In this document: piece by piece, positions 13,843 to 19,320 of the stretch
How positions within the stretch are numbered: the stretch's first letter is position 1
How the letters are laid out: every line of letters starts with the position of its first letter
Assembly (NCBI GenBank): GCA_937890045.1
Contig: CALBXV010000691.1
Span: 1 to 19,320 of the forward strand
Reading direction: 5' to 3'
Source: an uncultured archaeon
GTDB taxonomy: Archaea > Thermoproteota > Nitrososphaeria > Nitrososphaerales > CALBXV01
DNA length: 19,320 nucleotides
Program-made: the position numbers and the translations under genes
Notes under the pieces: generated by a model
Databases searched by the model: none
Seen by the model: the letters and a program-made list of their open reading frames with translations, nothing else
Told to the model about the DNA's origin: nothing

Positions 13843-14766
13843 TCATTTGACACTTACCATCTCCTTTACGATATTAGAAATTATAAACTTTAAATTTTTA
13901 AACTCACGCAATCTTCGTAAAGTGTATGGAAGCCAATCTTCACCAAATGGAACATATATCCTAACACAATAACCTTGCTTTAACAAGGAAGAACTTAAAT
14001 CACGGCGAATCCCGTATAACATCTCTATAAACAAATCATTCTTTTTCACATTATCATGCCCAACAATAAATCTATTTAAATAACTAAGTATATCATTTAT
14101 CAGTTCTTCATCATGTGTACCAATAGCTGGAATTGGTGCTGAATCATTTTTAAGATATTGATAAGACCTACATCTGTTTGATAACAAACGTAAAGCATTC
14201 TTTACAAATATATCATGTATTGTATTTTCTCCAAGAAATTTGTCTTGATATGCTTTTGTAATATGTTCTTTATAAGCACCCTTCACCAATCTAACAGATA
14301 TTTCTTTATCCATCATAAGAGATAAATCTTTTTCTGTTCTATGTAGATTTGATTGTAGAGCTATTCCAATATTCGGAAATTGTTTTCTTAACTTTATAGC
14401 TAAGTCAATCGTACCTTGTGTAACAGATGAATCTTCCATATCCAAACGTACTGTCATGCCATGAAGATATGCTCTATGCACAATATCACTCAATCGTGCA
14501 TAACACCTATCTTTATTTAATAACAATCCTAATTGTGTTGGTTTAATGGATATATCTAATGGATAGTTAACCGACGCATAATATTCAATTATATCAGCAT
14601 ACTGTTTTAAAGCTTTATTACAATCCACATCAGTCTTACTAATCTCACCTAGATAGTCAATCGTTATATCATAACCATCAGTAATGAGTTTACTGATTAC
14701 AGGTATGGCTGAATCAAAATCATGTCCAGCAATAAATCTCTTTGCTAAGGGATATAAAAATTTCAT
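13843..14766 (-). CDS. putA: Proline dehydrogenase (PutA-type FAD domain), 307 aa
   Basis: Oxidises L-proline to pyrroline-5-carboxylate, passing electrons via FAD to the quinone pool. It is the monofunctional PRODH barrel alone, with no aldehyde dehydrogenase domain. Family signatures are all present: DYLGE (37-41), SIKPTQLG (73-80), VRLDMED (106-112), IALQSNLHRTEKDL (135-148), VRLVKGAYKE (158-167), IGTHDE (215-220), EMLYGIRRDL (248-257), YVPFGEDW (271-278) and the substrate-carboxylate YTLRRLRE (281-288, Arg pair). No key residue seems lost, so an active enzyme is likely. It overlaps gp55 upstream by ATGA, so it belongs to a replication/late-switch operon. Inferred as an auxiliary metabolic gene; it could boost energy or alter proline pools. 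Confidence 0.93.
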   Translation of the reverse strand: MKFLYPLAKRFIAGHDFDSAIPVISKLITDGYDITIDYLGEISKTDVDCNKALKQYADIIEYYASVNYPLDISIKPTQLGLLLNKDRCYARLSDIVHRAYLHGMTVRLDMEDSSVTQGTIDLAIKLRKQFPNIGIALQSNLHRTEKDLSLMMDKEISVRLVKGAYKEHITKAYQDKFLGENTIHDIFVKNALRLLSNRCRSYQYLKNDSAPIPAIGTHDEELINDILSYLNRFIVGHDNVKKNDLFIEMLYGIRRDLSSSLLKQGYCVRIYVPFGEDWLPYTLRRLREFKNLKFIISNIVKEMVSVK

Positions 14767-15290
14767 TTCATAAATCTCTCAACACCTCTAATCTTATTTT
14801 TTTTCTTTTGTGATTTGTATGGTGACTCAGCATACTTCTCATGTGTATGCAGGTATTCTATATATGAAGTAACTTGTTTTTGATCATCTTCACCAGCTGC
14901 ACTCACTTGTTGTAAAACACCAGACCTTTCCACATACAAATATTTTAAATGCATCTGTTTCTTTTCCTTCTGTATTCTACGAACAAATGCATGATGAATA
15001 ATCTGTGTAAAATAAGAAAATGGATTTTTAGATTTCTCTGGATTAAAATTGTGGGCATAAAGTAAACAGTTCTCTATACCATCACTCACTAAGTCATCAC
15101 GAAATGTATAGTTAATGAAGTTAGGTTTCCATGCCAAGTTCTCTGATATCTTGAGAAAACACTCTGCCATATATGATGTACTAGGTGGATCGGGGTCATC
15201 TGTTTCTCTTGCATCCAACACCCATTGTTTCCACTTCTTCATTTCTTTAAAAAACATTTCGTTGTCCACATAATGCTTTGGATTAGCCAT
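14763..15290 (-). CDS. 55: Late-transcription sigma factor gp55
   Basis: T4-type sigma that directs host RNA polymerase to TATAAATA late promoters, together with the gp45 clamp. The family core is clear: FRDDLVSDGIENCLLYAHNF (63-82) and the nearly invariant NPFSYFTQIIHHAFVRRIQKEKKQ region at 89-112, equivalent to sigma region 2. Length 175 versus 185 in T4. The C terminus ends RGVERFMK; the hydrophobic clamp-binding tail known from T4 gp55 is not obvious. It is joined to dUTPase by TAATG and to proline dehydrogenase by ATGA. A matching late promoter is seen at 18825-18832. Confidence 0.93.
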   Translation of the reverse strand: MANPKHYVDNEMFFKEMKKWKQWVLDARETDDPDPPSTSYMAECFLKISENLAWKPNFINYTFRDDLVSDGIENCLLYAHNFNPEKSKNPFSYFTQIIHHAFVRRIQKEKKQMHLKYLYVERSGVLQQVSAAGEDDQKQVTSYIEYLHTHEKYAESPYKSQKKKNKIRGVERFMK

Positions 15291-15751
15291 TATTCGACTC
15301 CAGTTGAACCAAGACCACCGCCTCGATTTTTCATTTCAGATTCAGCTGTATGTTCATCTTTACAAATTTCAACCATGTTAGCAATTACAATTGGTTTGAT
15401 AACCAGTTGTGCTATTCTATCACCCTTCTTTACTTCGTATGGATGATGATTATGATTAATCATTATGATTTTAAGTTCATCACGATAACCAGAATCAATA
15501 GTGCCAGGTGTATTTAACACTTGCAATCCAAATCTTGCAGCTAGACCAGAACGTGATCTAACTTGTCCCTCATACCCGTATGGTATAATAATATAAAGAC
15601 CAGTACCAATTGTTGTCCAACTAAAGGCACGAATCGTTTTATATTCATCAGAACGAATGTCCATACCTGCATCACCAGAATTTTTATACTCTGGTATTGA
15701 ATTTTCAGTTTTTCTATAAACTTTAACTGGTAAAATCATTTCATTAAACAT
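15290..15751 (-). CDS. dut: dUTP diphosphatase (trimeric dUTPase)
   Basis: Hydrolyses dUTP to dUMP, supplying dTMP precursors and keeping uracil out of phage DNA. All five motifs of the trimeric family are visible: DAGMD (27-31), RSRSGLA (65-71), NTPGTIDSGYRDEL (80-93), KGDRIAQLV (109-117) and the C-terminal RGGGLGSTG (143-151). The 153-residue length is normal. I start at ATG 15751, ten bases after AGGA; TTG at 15760 is a weaker option. It overlaps the zinc-ribbon gene by 8 bases and shares TAATG with gp55. Confidence 0.95.
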   Translation of the reverse strand: MFNEMILPVKVYRKTENSIPEYKNSGDAGMDIRSDEYKTIRAFSWTTIGTGLYIIIPYGYEGQVRSRSGLAARFGLQVLNTPGTIDSGYRDELKIIMINHNHHPYEVKKGDRIAQLVIKPIVIANMVEICKDEHTAESEMKNRGGGLGSTGVE

Positions 15752-15968
15752 TATAATCAATTCCTATTGGTGAATGTATTGTTGAACTAACAGAGTATTC
15801 TGTTTTAGCTTGTGGAGGTCGTTTAATTGGAAACGTCTGCACACGTTTACATTCTTCACATTCATAATAACTATACCACTTTTGTTCATCATTATGTTCA
15901 GTAATTCCATCAGCTATGTGTTTCGATGTCCTCGTCTGACAATTCGGACAATTCCTTTTCGTTTTCAT
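15744..15968 (-). CDS. Small zinc-ribbon protein, 74 aa
   Basis: CPNC (7-10) and CEEC (37-40) form two zinc knuckles 26 residues apart in the first 45 residues. The remaining tail is Ser/Thr/Pro-rich and probably flexible. The layout resembles the 50-aa zinc ribbon before gp47, and the two may be distant relatives. The ATG at 15968 has GGGAG ten bases upstream; TTG at 15977 is the longer alternative. Its 5' part overlaps the 54-aa gene by 59 bases in another frame, so both cannot be optimised independently. Confidence 0.65.
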   Translation of the reverse strand: MKTKRNCPNCQTRTSKHIADGITEHNDEQKWYSYYECEECKRVQTFPIKRPPQAKTEYSVSSTIHSPIGIDYNV

Positions 15969-16074
15969 AGTCCTCAAGCTCCCTGATAATTTTACGTTTT
16001 ACTCTGAATGCTTTCCATTTATGATTTTTTTCTTTCTGTCTTTCTGTTTTGGTTTTTCGATACGTCTTACCCAC
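15910..16074 (-). CDS. Small basic protein, 54 aa
   Basis: Starts at GTG 16074 with AAGGAG about eight bases upstream, 14 bases after the UvsW stop. The first 30 residues are very basic (GKTYRKTKTERQKEKNHKWK); the last 20 are acidic (ELSELSDEDIETHS). Such a bipolar composition fits a small nucleic-acid- or polymerase-associated phage protein, but no family is recognised. The stop lies inside the next gene. The strong ribosome site supports translation. Confidence 0.6.
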   Translation of the reverse strand: MGKTYRKTKTERQKEKNHKWKAFRVKRKIIRELEDYENEKELSELSDEDIETHS

Positions 16075-16088
16075 TTTCCTATCTCCTT

Positions 16089-17573
16089 TTATACTGTTAC
16101 TTGTTTAAAATTATAATCAAACTTTTCATCTGCATATATCTTCACACGTTCCCTCCAATGTTTAAGTCCATAATTATCTCGCTTCTTCCAATGTAAATCA
16201 TCAACTATATCATATAGTACTGCTTGGTTGTTCATATCATCCAACCTCAATATTCTACCAATGGATTGTAAATTTCTAATCTTGGCTTTGTATGGATGAG
16301 CAAAAATTAATGATTGAAGATTCTTTATATTTACACCGGTAGATAAGACACCTGATGATGCTATGATAACTGCGTCTTTACATTTCTCTGTGATAGAACG
16401 AATGTTTTCACGTTCTTCAACATCAGTCTCACCAGCTATAAAAAATATGTCTCTCCCTTTAGATTTACTCTCCATCATCTTCTTTAATACTTTACCATGT
16501 TTCTCTACATAATTAAATAGAATTAACGTATTACCCTTTTGATCTAAAGCCAGATTACATATAAAGTTATTTCGTTTTGTATGTGATACAATAAAATCTA
16601 TTTCTTCTTTATATGTTGCTTTCTTAACCAACTCCCGTTCAACATCTGGATACTGCATCAACAAACATTGTATCTTCAAATCAGATATATGTTTGTCTTT
16701 CATCAACTGTTTAGATGTTACAGCTTTATATACTTTACCAAACAATCCTTCCAGAACAAATTGGTGTGTCTTGGATTCAGTTAATGTTCCAGTAGTTCCA
16801 AATCGGTATCTACAACTCACCATCTTTTCAAGTATGCCTTTCAATGATGTTGCACTACATAAATGTGCTTCATCACCAACTACCATACCAAACTGTTTAA
16901 AGAATGGAACACCCAGACGATATAAAGATTGCCATGTAGAAATTACAATCTGTTTATCTGTTTTCTTATCTCTACCAGAATATATCATATGACATTGACT
17001 CTTGCCATCCCACTTATCATGTGATGAATAATCCAGAAAATCATTATACATCTGTGTCACCAGATTTGTAGTAGGGACAAGTATTAATATTTTGTCATTG
17101 TCCAAGAAATTTTGATGCCACCTTATCAGAGAATAAATGACTAAACTCTTTCCAGAAGATGTTGGTGAGAGCAATAGAGCCCTCTCTTTCTTTACGCAGT
17201 GCGTAAAGGACTTAATCTGATAATCTCTTGGTATGATCGGCTTATTCTTACAATGAAGATTAAGTGCTTTAAAGAAATCTGCAATATTTTCATCTGATAA
17301 ACCAGAAGTAGGTGTGATACTAACGACATCACTTTTAACTACATATTGTCGTTGCATAGCAAACTTCATCAAATGGTCATACAGGCCTAGATAAAGCTGT
17401 TGCGTTTTTATATTGAATAAACGAATTTTGCCATCCCACATTTTATTTCGGTATTGTGGCATAAACGCAAAACCAGGGACTTGAAAAGCAAAGAATTCGT
17501 TAAGCTCTTGTGCTATATGTCGCTCACAGGAAATCAACAGGAATGTTTCATTTAATTTACCAACAGTTATCAT
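16089..17573 (-). CDS. uvsW: Recombination helicase UvsW
   Basis: Superfamily 2 helicase that unwinds branched DNA and R-loops and moves T4-type replication from origin- to recombination-dependent mode. Visible: an N-terminal substrate-binding domain (about 1-105), PRDYQ Q-motif-like (115-119), Walker A SPTSSGKS (136-143), VPTTNL (166-171), DEAH (234-237), TGT (261-263), and motif VI QSIGRILRLDD (436-446). Length 494 versus 503 in T4. It follows UvsY by three bases, with the same neighbourhood logic as in T4. No frameshift or lost motif. Confidence 0.95.
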   Translation of the reverse strand: MITVGKLNETFLLISCERHIAQELNEFFAFQVPGFAFMPQYRNKMWDGKIRLFNIKTQQLYLGLYDHLMKFAMQRQYVVKSDVVSITPTSGLSDENIADFFKALNLHCKNKPIIPRDYQIKSFTHCVKKERALLLSPTSSGKSLVIYSLIRWHQNFLDNDKILILVPTTNLVTQMYNDFLDYSSHDKWDGKSQCHMIYSGRDKKTDKQIVISTWQSLYRLGVPFFKQFGMVVGDEAHLCSATSLKGILEKMVSCRYRFGTTGTLTESKTHQFVLEGLFGKVYKAVTSKQLMKDKHISDLKIQCLLMQYPDVERELVKKATYKEEIDFIVSHTKRNNFICNLALDQKGNTLILFNYVEKHGKVLKKMMESKSKGRDIFFIAGETDVEERENIRSITEKCKDAVIIASSGVLSTGVNIKNLQSLIFAHPYKAKIRNLQSIGRILRLDDMNNQAVLYDIVDDLHWKKRDNYGLKHWRERVKIYADEKFDYNFKQVTV

Positions 17574-17576
17574 AAT

Positions 17577-18005
17577 TTAAAATGCCCCGCCCATAAATTT
17601 CTGGTGTTCAAGAGCGTTTTTTATATTGAAGCTTTTGTTTTGCATTACTTTTCCAGCTTCAACAACCAATTTTAATTTCTCTGCTTGTGCTGTAAGTCTG
17701 TCTTGCACTTCATTTAATATAGGATCAGAATCAAGATATATATTAACATCAGATTTTAAAACTTTATGGTCAAATGGTTCTTTAACATATACAGCTGGGT
17801 CTGCTTTACCCATGTAATACATCCATCTATTATAACGAGCAACATTATATTCTTTCTCAAGAAAGCGTAGCCTTAACGCTTCATCATGAGCTAGCTGCTG
17901 GTACTTAACTGCTTGCTCAGGAATCTTTAATGATTCGTTATCTAATTGAGTATGGTCAATTTTTTTATCTGCTTCGATTTGTTCTATTATTTCATCAATT
18001 TTCAT
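17577..18005 (-). CDS. uvsY: Recombination mediator UvsY
   Basis: Loads the UvsX recombinase onto gp32-coated single-stranded DNA. The 142-residue length matches T4 UvsY (137), and the pattern agrees: an N-terminal KIDEIIEQIEADKKIDHTQL (T4 has a similar Asp-x-x-Ile-Asp-x-Thr-x-Leu), a helical LEKEYNVARYNRWMYYMGKA followed by an acidic KSDVNIYLDSDP, and a C-terminal helix region. Adjacency to UvsW supports the call. There is no Shine-Dalgarno sequence before ATG 18005. The -10 of promoter P4 ends six bases upstream, so the transcript would start at or next to the ATG, that is, be leaderless. Confidence 0.85.
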   Translation of the reverse strand: MKIDEIIEQIEADKKIDHTQLDNESLKIPEQAVKYQQLAHDEALRLRFLEKEYNVARYNRWMYYMGKADPAVYVKEPFDHKVLKSDVNIYLDSDPILNEVQDRLTAQAEKLKLVVEAGKVMQNKSFNIKNALEHQKFMGGAF

Positions 18006-18011
18006 ATGTGT

Positions 18012-18040
18012 ATAATAACATAATGGATAAAGAAATACAA
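18012..18040 (-). promoter_or_regulatory. Promoter P4, TTGTAT-17-TATTAT, next to the uvsY start
   Basis: Leftward -35 TTGTAT (18040-18035) in TTCCTTGTAT, 17-base spacer, -10 TATTAT (18017-18012). Only ACACAT separates the -10 from the uvsY ATG. It occupies the 44-base gap after the tail gene stop and probably launches the long uvsY-to-gp46 operon. Confidence 0.75.
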
Positions 18041-18049
18041 GGAAGAATA

Positions 18050-18586
18050 TTAGACGATCTTTTCAATATCAAACTGTCCTCTAAAATTAAAGGAAGCATC
18101 AACCACAATGGGGTCAATCGTTGAGGGAGTAGAATCTAATTGTACTGAACTTAAAGCTGTAGGGAAAACATCTGTAAATGTAATCTTATAATTTGGATTG
18201 GACTTATTTGTATGTAACATAATATTAATATCTGAATATAAACTTTCAGTCTTTTCTGGAAATTCTTCAGCTGTTTTTAATGCAGCGAACTGTGTATGAT
18301 CTCTCGGAAATCCTATAGCAGTTAACCAGTTATATATTTCTATATAATTCTGCATATCTTCATCCACAATAAAACTTATACCTAATGACTCAAACGATAA
18401 TGTGTCACCTTCAAGAGGTGTATTCATAAATGGATTTGCTTGGTATGTTTCACCAAGCGTAACAGAAGGTACATTAATACGTTGACAAAAATAAGTTGTA
18501 GCAGGAAGACGAGAAAAATTAATTTCAAATCCAACTACATTAAGTTGATTTAAATTATCTGGTTGTGTTTCTGAAAGGTTACTCAT
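18050..18586 (-). CDS. Probable tail-tube-fold structural protein (gp19-like)
   Basis: A 178-residue protein whose strand pattern resembles T4 gp19 and related tube-fold proteins (gp48, gp54): an N-terminal NVVGFEINFSRLPATTYFCQ with RINVPSVTL, then DTLSFESLGISFIVDEDMQN, a helix (YIEIYNWLTAIGFP), and the closing YKITFTDVFPTALSSVQLDS plus VDASFNFRGQFDIEKI. Tail-tube monomers of this class polymerise through such sheets. Its position behind a TATAAATA late promoter fits a structural role. The match is from pattern, not a search; whether it is tube, cap or baseplate initiator is open. It overlaps the 44-aa gene by ATGA. Confidence 0.6.
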   Translation of the reverse strand: MSNLSETQPDNLNQLNVVGFEINFSRLPATTYFCQRINVPSVTLGETYQANPFMNTPLEGDTLSFESLGISFIVDEDMQNYIEIYNWLTAIGFPRDHTQFAALKTAEEFPEKTESLYSDINIMLHTNKSNPNYKITFTDVFPTALSSVQLDSTPSTIDPIVVDASFNFRGQFDIEKIV

Positions 18587-18717
18587 TTATATTTCTCTGT
18601 AAGTATTTCCACGGTTTCGATATCTTCATCTGTGATATCTTCTATATTTATATCTTCTGACATGGCTAGTTTTCTCTTATACCATATCATTGCTTCTTGA
18701 ATTTTTTCCTTTTCCAT
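18583..18717 (-). CDS. Small acidic protein, 44 aa
   Basis: Starts at ATG 18717 with GGAG seven bases upstream, and ends in an ATGA overlap with the tail gene. The sequence has a Lys/Glu-rich helical start (MEKEKIQEAMIWYKRKLAMS) and an acidic remainder (EDINIEDITDEDIETVEILT). No family recognised. The ribosome site and overlap support a real gene, perhaps coupling translation of the tail protein from the late promoter. Confidence 0.65.
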   Translation of the reverse strand: MEKEKIQEAMIWYKRKLAMSEDINIEDITDEDIETVEILTEKYK

Positions 18718-18738
18718 GTTATTTCTCCAGTTTGAGGA

Positions 18739-18789
18739 GGTGTAGATGATAAAAGTTAATCGTGAGATAATACTAATATCATCTACACC
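18739..18789. repeat. 13-bp perfect inverted repeat (hairpin) in the divergent region
   Basis: GGTGTAGATGATA (18739-18751) and TATCATCTACACC (18777-18789) are perfectly complementary around a 25-base loop. No T-run follows on either strand, so it is not a standard terminator. In a leftward late transcript it would form a 5'-leader hairpin ending 21 bases before the 44-aa gene start, where it could stabilise the mRNA or influence ribosome access. Confidence 0.8.
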
Positions 18790-18801
18790 ATATATTCAAA
18801 A

Positions 18802-18819
18802 ACAAGATATATATCTTGT
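18802..18819. promoter_or_regulatory. 18-bp perfect palindrome, candidate operator
   Basis: ACAAGATAT followed directly by ATATCTTGT, with no spacer. It overlaps the -35 of the rightward promoter (18816-18821) and the expected start site of the leftward late promoter. A dimeric repressor bound here would block both. No protein is identified; the role is inferred. Confidence 0.6.
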
Positions 18820-18845
18820 ATAAGTATTTATAACACTTTTACAAT
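18816..18845 (+). promoter_or_regulatory. Rightward promoter of the desaturase, TTGTAT-18-TACAAT
   Basis: TTGTAT (18816-18821) and TACAAT (18840-18845) are 18 bases apart. The -35 equals that of the leftward family, here within ATCTTGTAT. A transcript from near 18852 would have a leader of about 20 bases carrying AAGGAG before the desaturase ATG. Confidence 0.6.
18825..18832 (-). promoter_or_regulatory. T4-type late promoter TATAAATA
   Basis: The minus strand reads TATAAATA, the exact T4 late-promoter octamer recognised by gp55-programmed polymerase. Expected start near 18818-18820, giving a leader of about 100 bases before the 44-aa gene and tail gene. I found no other exact copy on the minus strand in the window, and this one precedes the only structural-type gene. 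Confidence 0.75.
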
Positions 18846-18870
18846 GGAACTTTTCACGAAGGAGTATATA

Positions 18871-19320
18871 ATGAAACTCAACAAAACAGTCATAGGATTC
18901 TTCATTTTTCTGCATCTTGGTGCTTTATCAGCTCTGCATCCTGCTACATTTGAATGGTGTGCTGTGTCATTAATGTTAATAATGTATTGGTTAACAGCCT
19001 CTATTGGAATATGTTTTGGATATCATAGATATTTAACACATAAGGGAATGTCTATGCCGAAATGGCTAGATTATCTTATTGTATTCTTTGGTACATTAGC
19101 ATGTCAAAATGGCCCGATCAACTGGGTAGCTCATCACAGGATGCATCACCGATTTTCAGATAAAGATGATGACCCACACAATGCCAGTCGTGGGTTTTGG
19201 TGGTCACACATCGGATGGATGCTTTACTATAAAGATAAAACAGATAGCCCCGAATCAATAAAATCATATACTAAAGATATCAATGGCGACAAATTTTATC
19301 AATTCTTAGATAAATATTTT
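18871..19320 (+). CDS. Fatty-acid (acyl) desaturase, N-terminal part, cut by window end
   Basis: An open frame of 150 residues runs to the window edge without a stop. The ATG at 18871 has AAGGAG six bases upstream. The product is a membrane di-iron desaturase of the delta-9 acyl-CoA/acyl-lipid class: hydrophobic spans at about 7-25 and 30-50, first histidine box HRYLTH (52-57), second box HHRMHH (88-93) and the family-typical DDPHNASRGFWWSHIGWM (100-117). The third box would lie beyond the window. It introduces a double bond in fatty acyl chains and so could alter host membrane fluidity. It is the only plus-strand gene here, divergent from the tail gene. Auxiliary metabolic role inferred. Confidence 0.92.
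   Translation, partial: MKLNKTVIGFFIFLHLGALSALHPATFEWCAVSLMLIMYWLTASIGICFGYHRYLTHKGMSMPKWLDYLIVFFGTLACQNGPINWVAHHRMHHRFSDKDDDPHNASRGFWWSHIGWMLYYKDKTDSPESIKSYTKDINGDKFYQFLDKYF

Noticed and set aside
18739..18789. Hairpin as a rho-independent terminator
   Set aside because: No T-run follows on either strand, and the flanking genes diverge, so no transcript needs to end there.
1..19320. tRNA genes, CRISPR arrays, insertion sequences, integrase or attachment sites
   Set aside because: No tRNA arm consensus, regularly spaced repeats or transposase/integrase motifs were noticed by eye; a tRNA search was not possible here.

Overview
This is an AT-rich, gene-dense, almost entirely leftward (minus-strand) stretch of a T4-like myovirus genome. 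The phage identity rests on a nearly complete T4-type replication, recombination and late-transcription set: clamp loader gp44, sliding clamp gp45, recombination nuclease gp46/gp47, helicase UvsW, mediator UvsY, late sigma factor gp55, dUTPase and a probable tail-tube-fold protein. The Hsp20, the CobS-like AAA+ ATPase, proline dehydrogenase and fatty-acid desaturase are the kind of accessory genes found in marine T4-like phages (cyanophage and pelagiphage relatives). I infer a marine Gram-negative host, because a lipoprotein and signal-peptide proteins are encoded. The host genus cannot be read from the sequence.

Layout, left to right (transcription runs right to left unless stated). 1-32 is a perfect inverted repeat at the window edge. 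69-2175 holds an unrecognised 257-aa protein and a ParB/Srx-like protein with a DGHHR motif, behind their own promoter. 2250-6608 is one likely operon: CobS/MoxR-like ATPase, a secreted 292-aa protein, a 135-aa unknown, gp45, two micro-genes (26 and 37 aa) and gp44. No gp62 follows gp44. 6690-9011 is a large protein with an HEVGH metallopeptidase-like site, an acidic linker and a C-terminal VWA domain, with its own promoter. 9139-9684 is an isolated Hsp20 unit with a consensus sigma70-type promoter and a terminator. 9691-10638 is a chain of four overlapping small envelope or zinc-ribbon genes. 10688-13829 contains a DUF7220-like membrane gene, gp46, gp47 and a small zinc ribbon. 13843-18005 contains proline dehydrogenase, gp55, dUTPase, a zinc ribbon, a 54-aa basic protein, UvsW and UvsY. 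18050-18717 is a tail-tube-fold protein plus a 44-aa protein behind a T4-type late promoter (TATAAATA). 18720-18870 is a divergent control region with a 13-bp hairpin, an 18-bp palindrome and back-to-back promoters. 18871 to the window end is a plus-strand fatty-acid desaturase, cut by the window.

The genes fit together as an infection programme. Four leftward promoters share a -35 core within TTCCTTGTAT, a 17-bp spacer and a TATAAT-like -10, and probably serve early or middle expression by host RNA polymerase. gp55 together with gp45 would then switch transcription to TATAAATA late promoters, and the one visible copy lies in front of the structural gene. gp46/47, UvsY and UvsW supply recombination-dependent replication. 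Proline dehydrogenase, sitting between gp55 and gp47 with a start-stop overlap, is a candidate auxiliary metabolic gene feeding electrons and glutamate precursors into the infected cell.

The most notable features are: a 54-bp near-perfect duplication of the end of gene 46 that brackets the DUF7220-like gene, a molecular scar of gene insertion; the shared promoter family; the palindrome and overlapping divergent promoters before the desaturase; and the CobS-like/HExxH-VWA pair, which looks more like an AAA+-driven VWA metallopeptidase system than a cobalt chelatase. I saw no tRNA, CRISPR array, insertion sequence or integrase.
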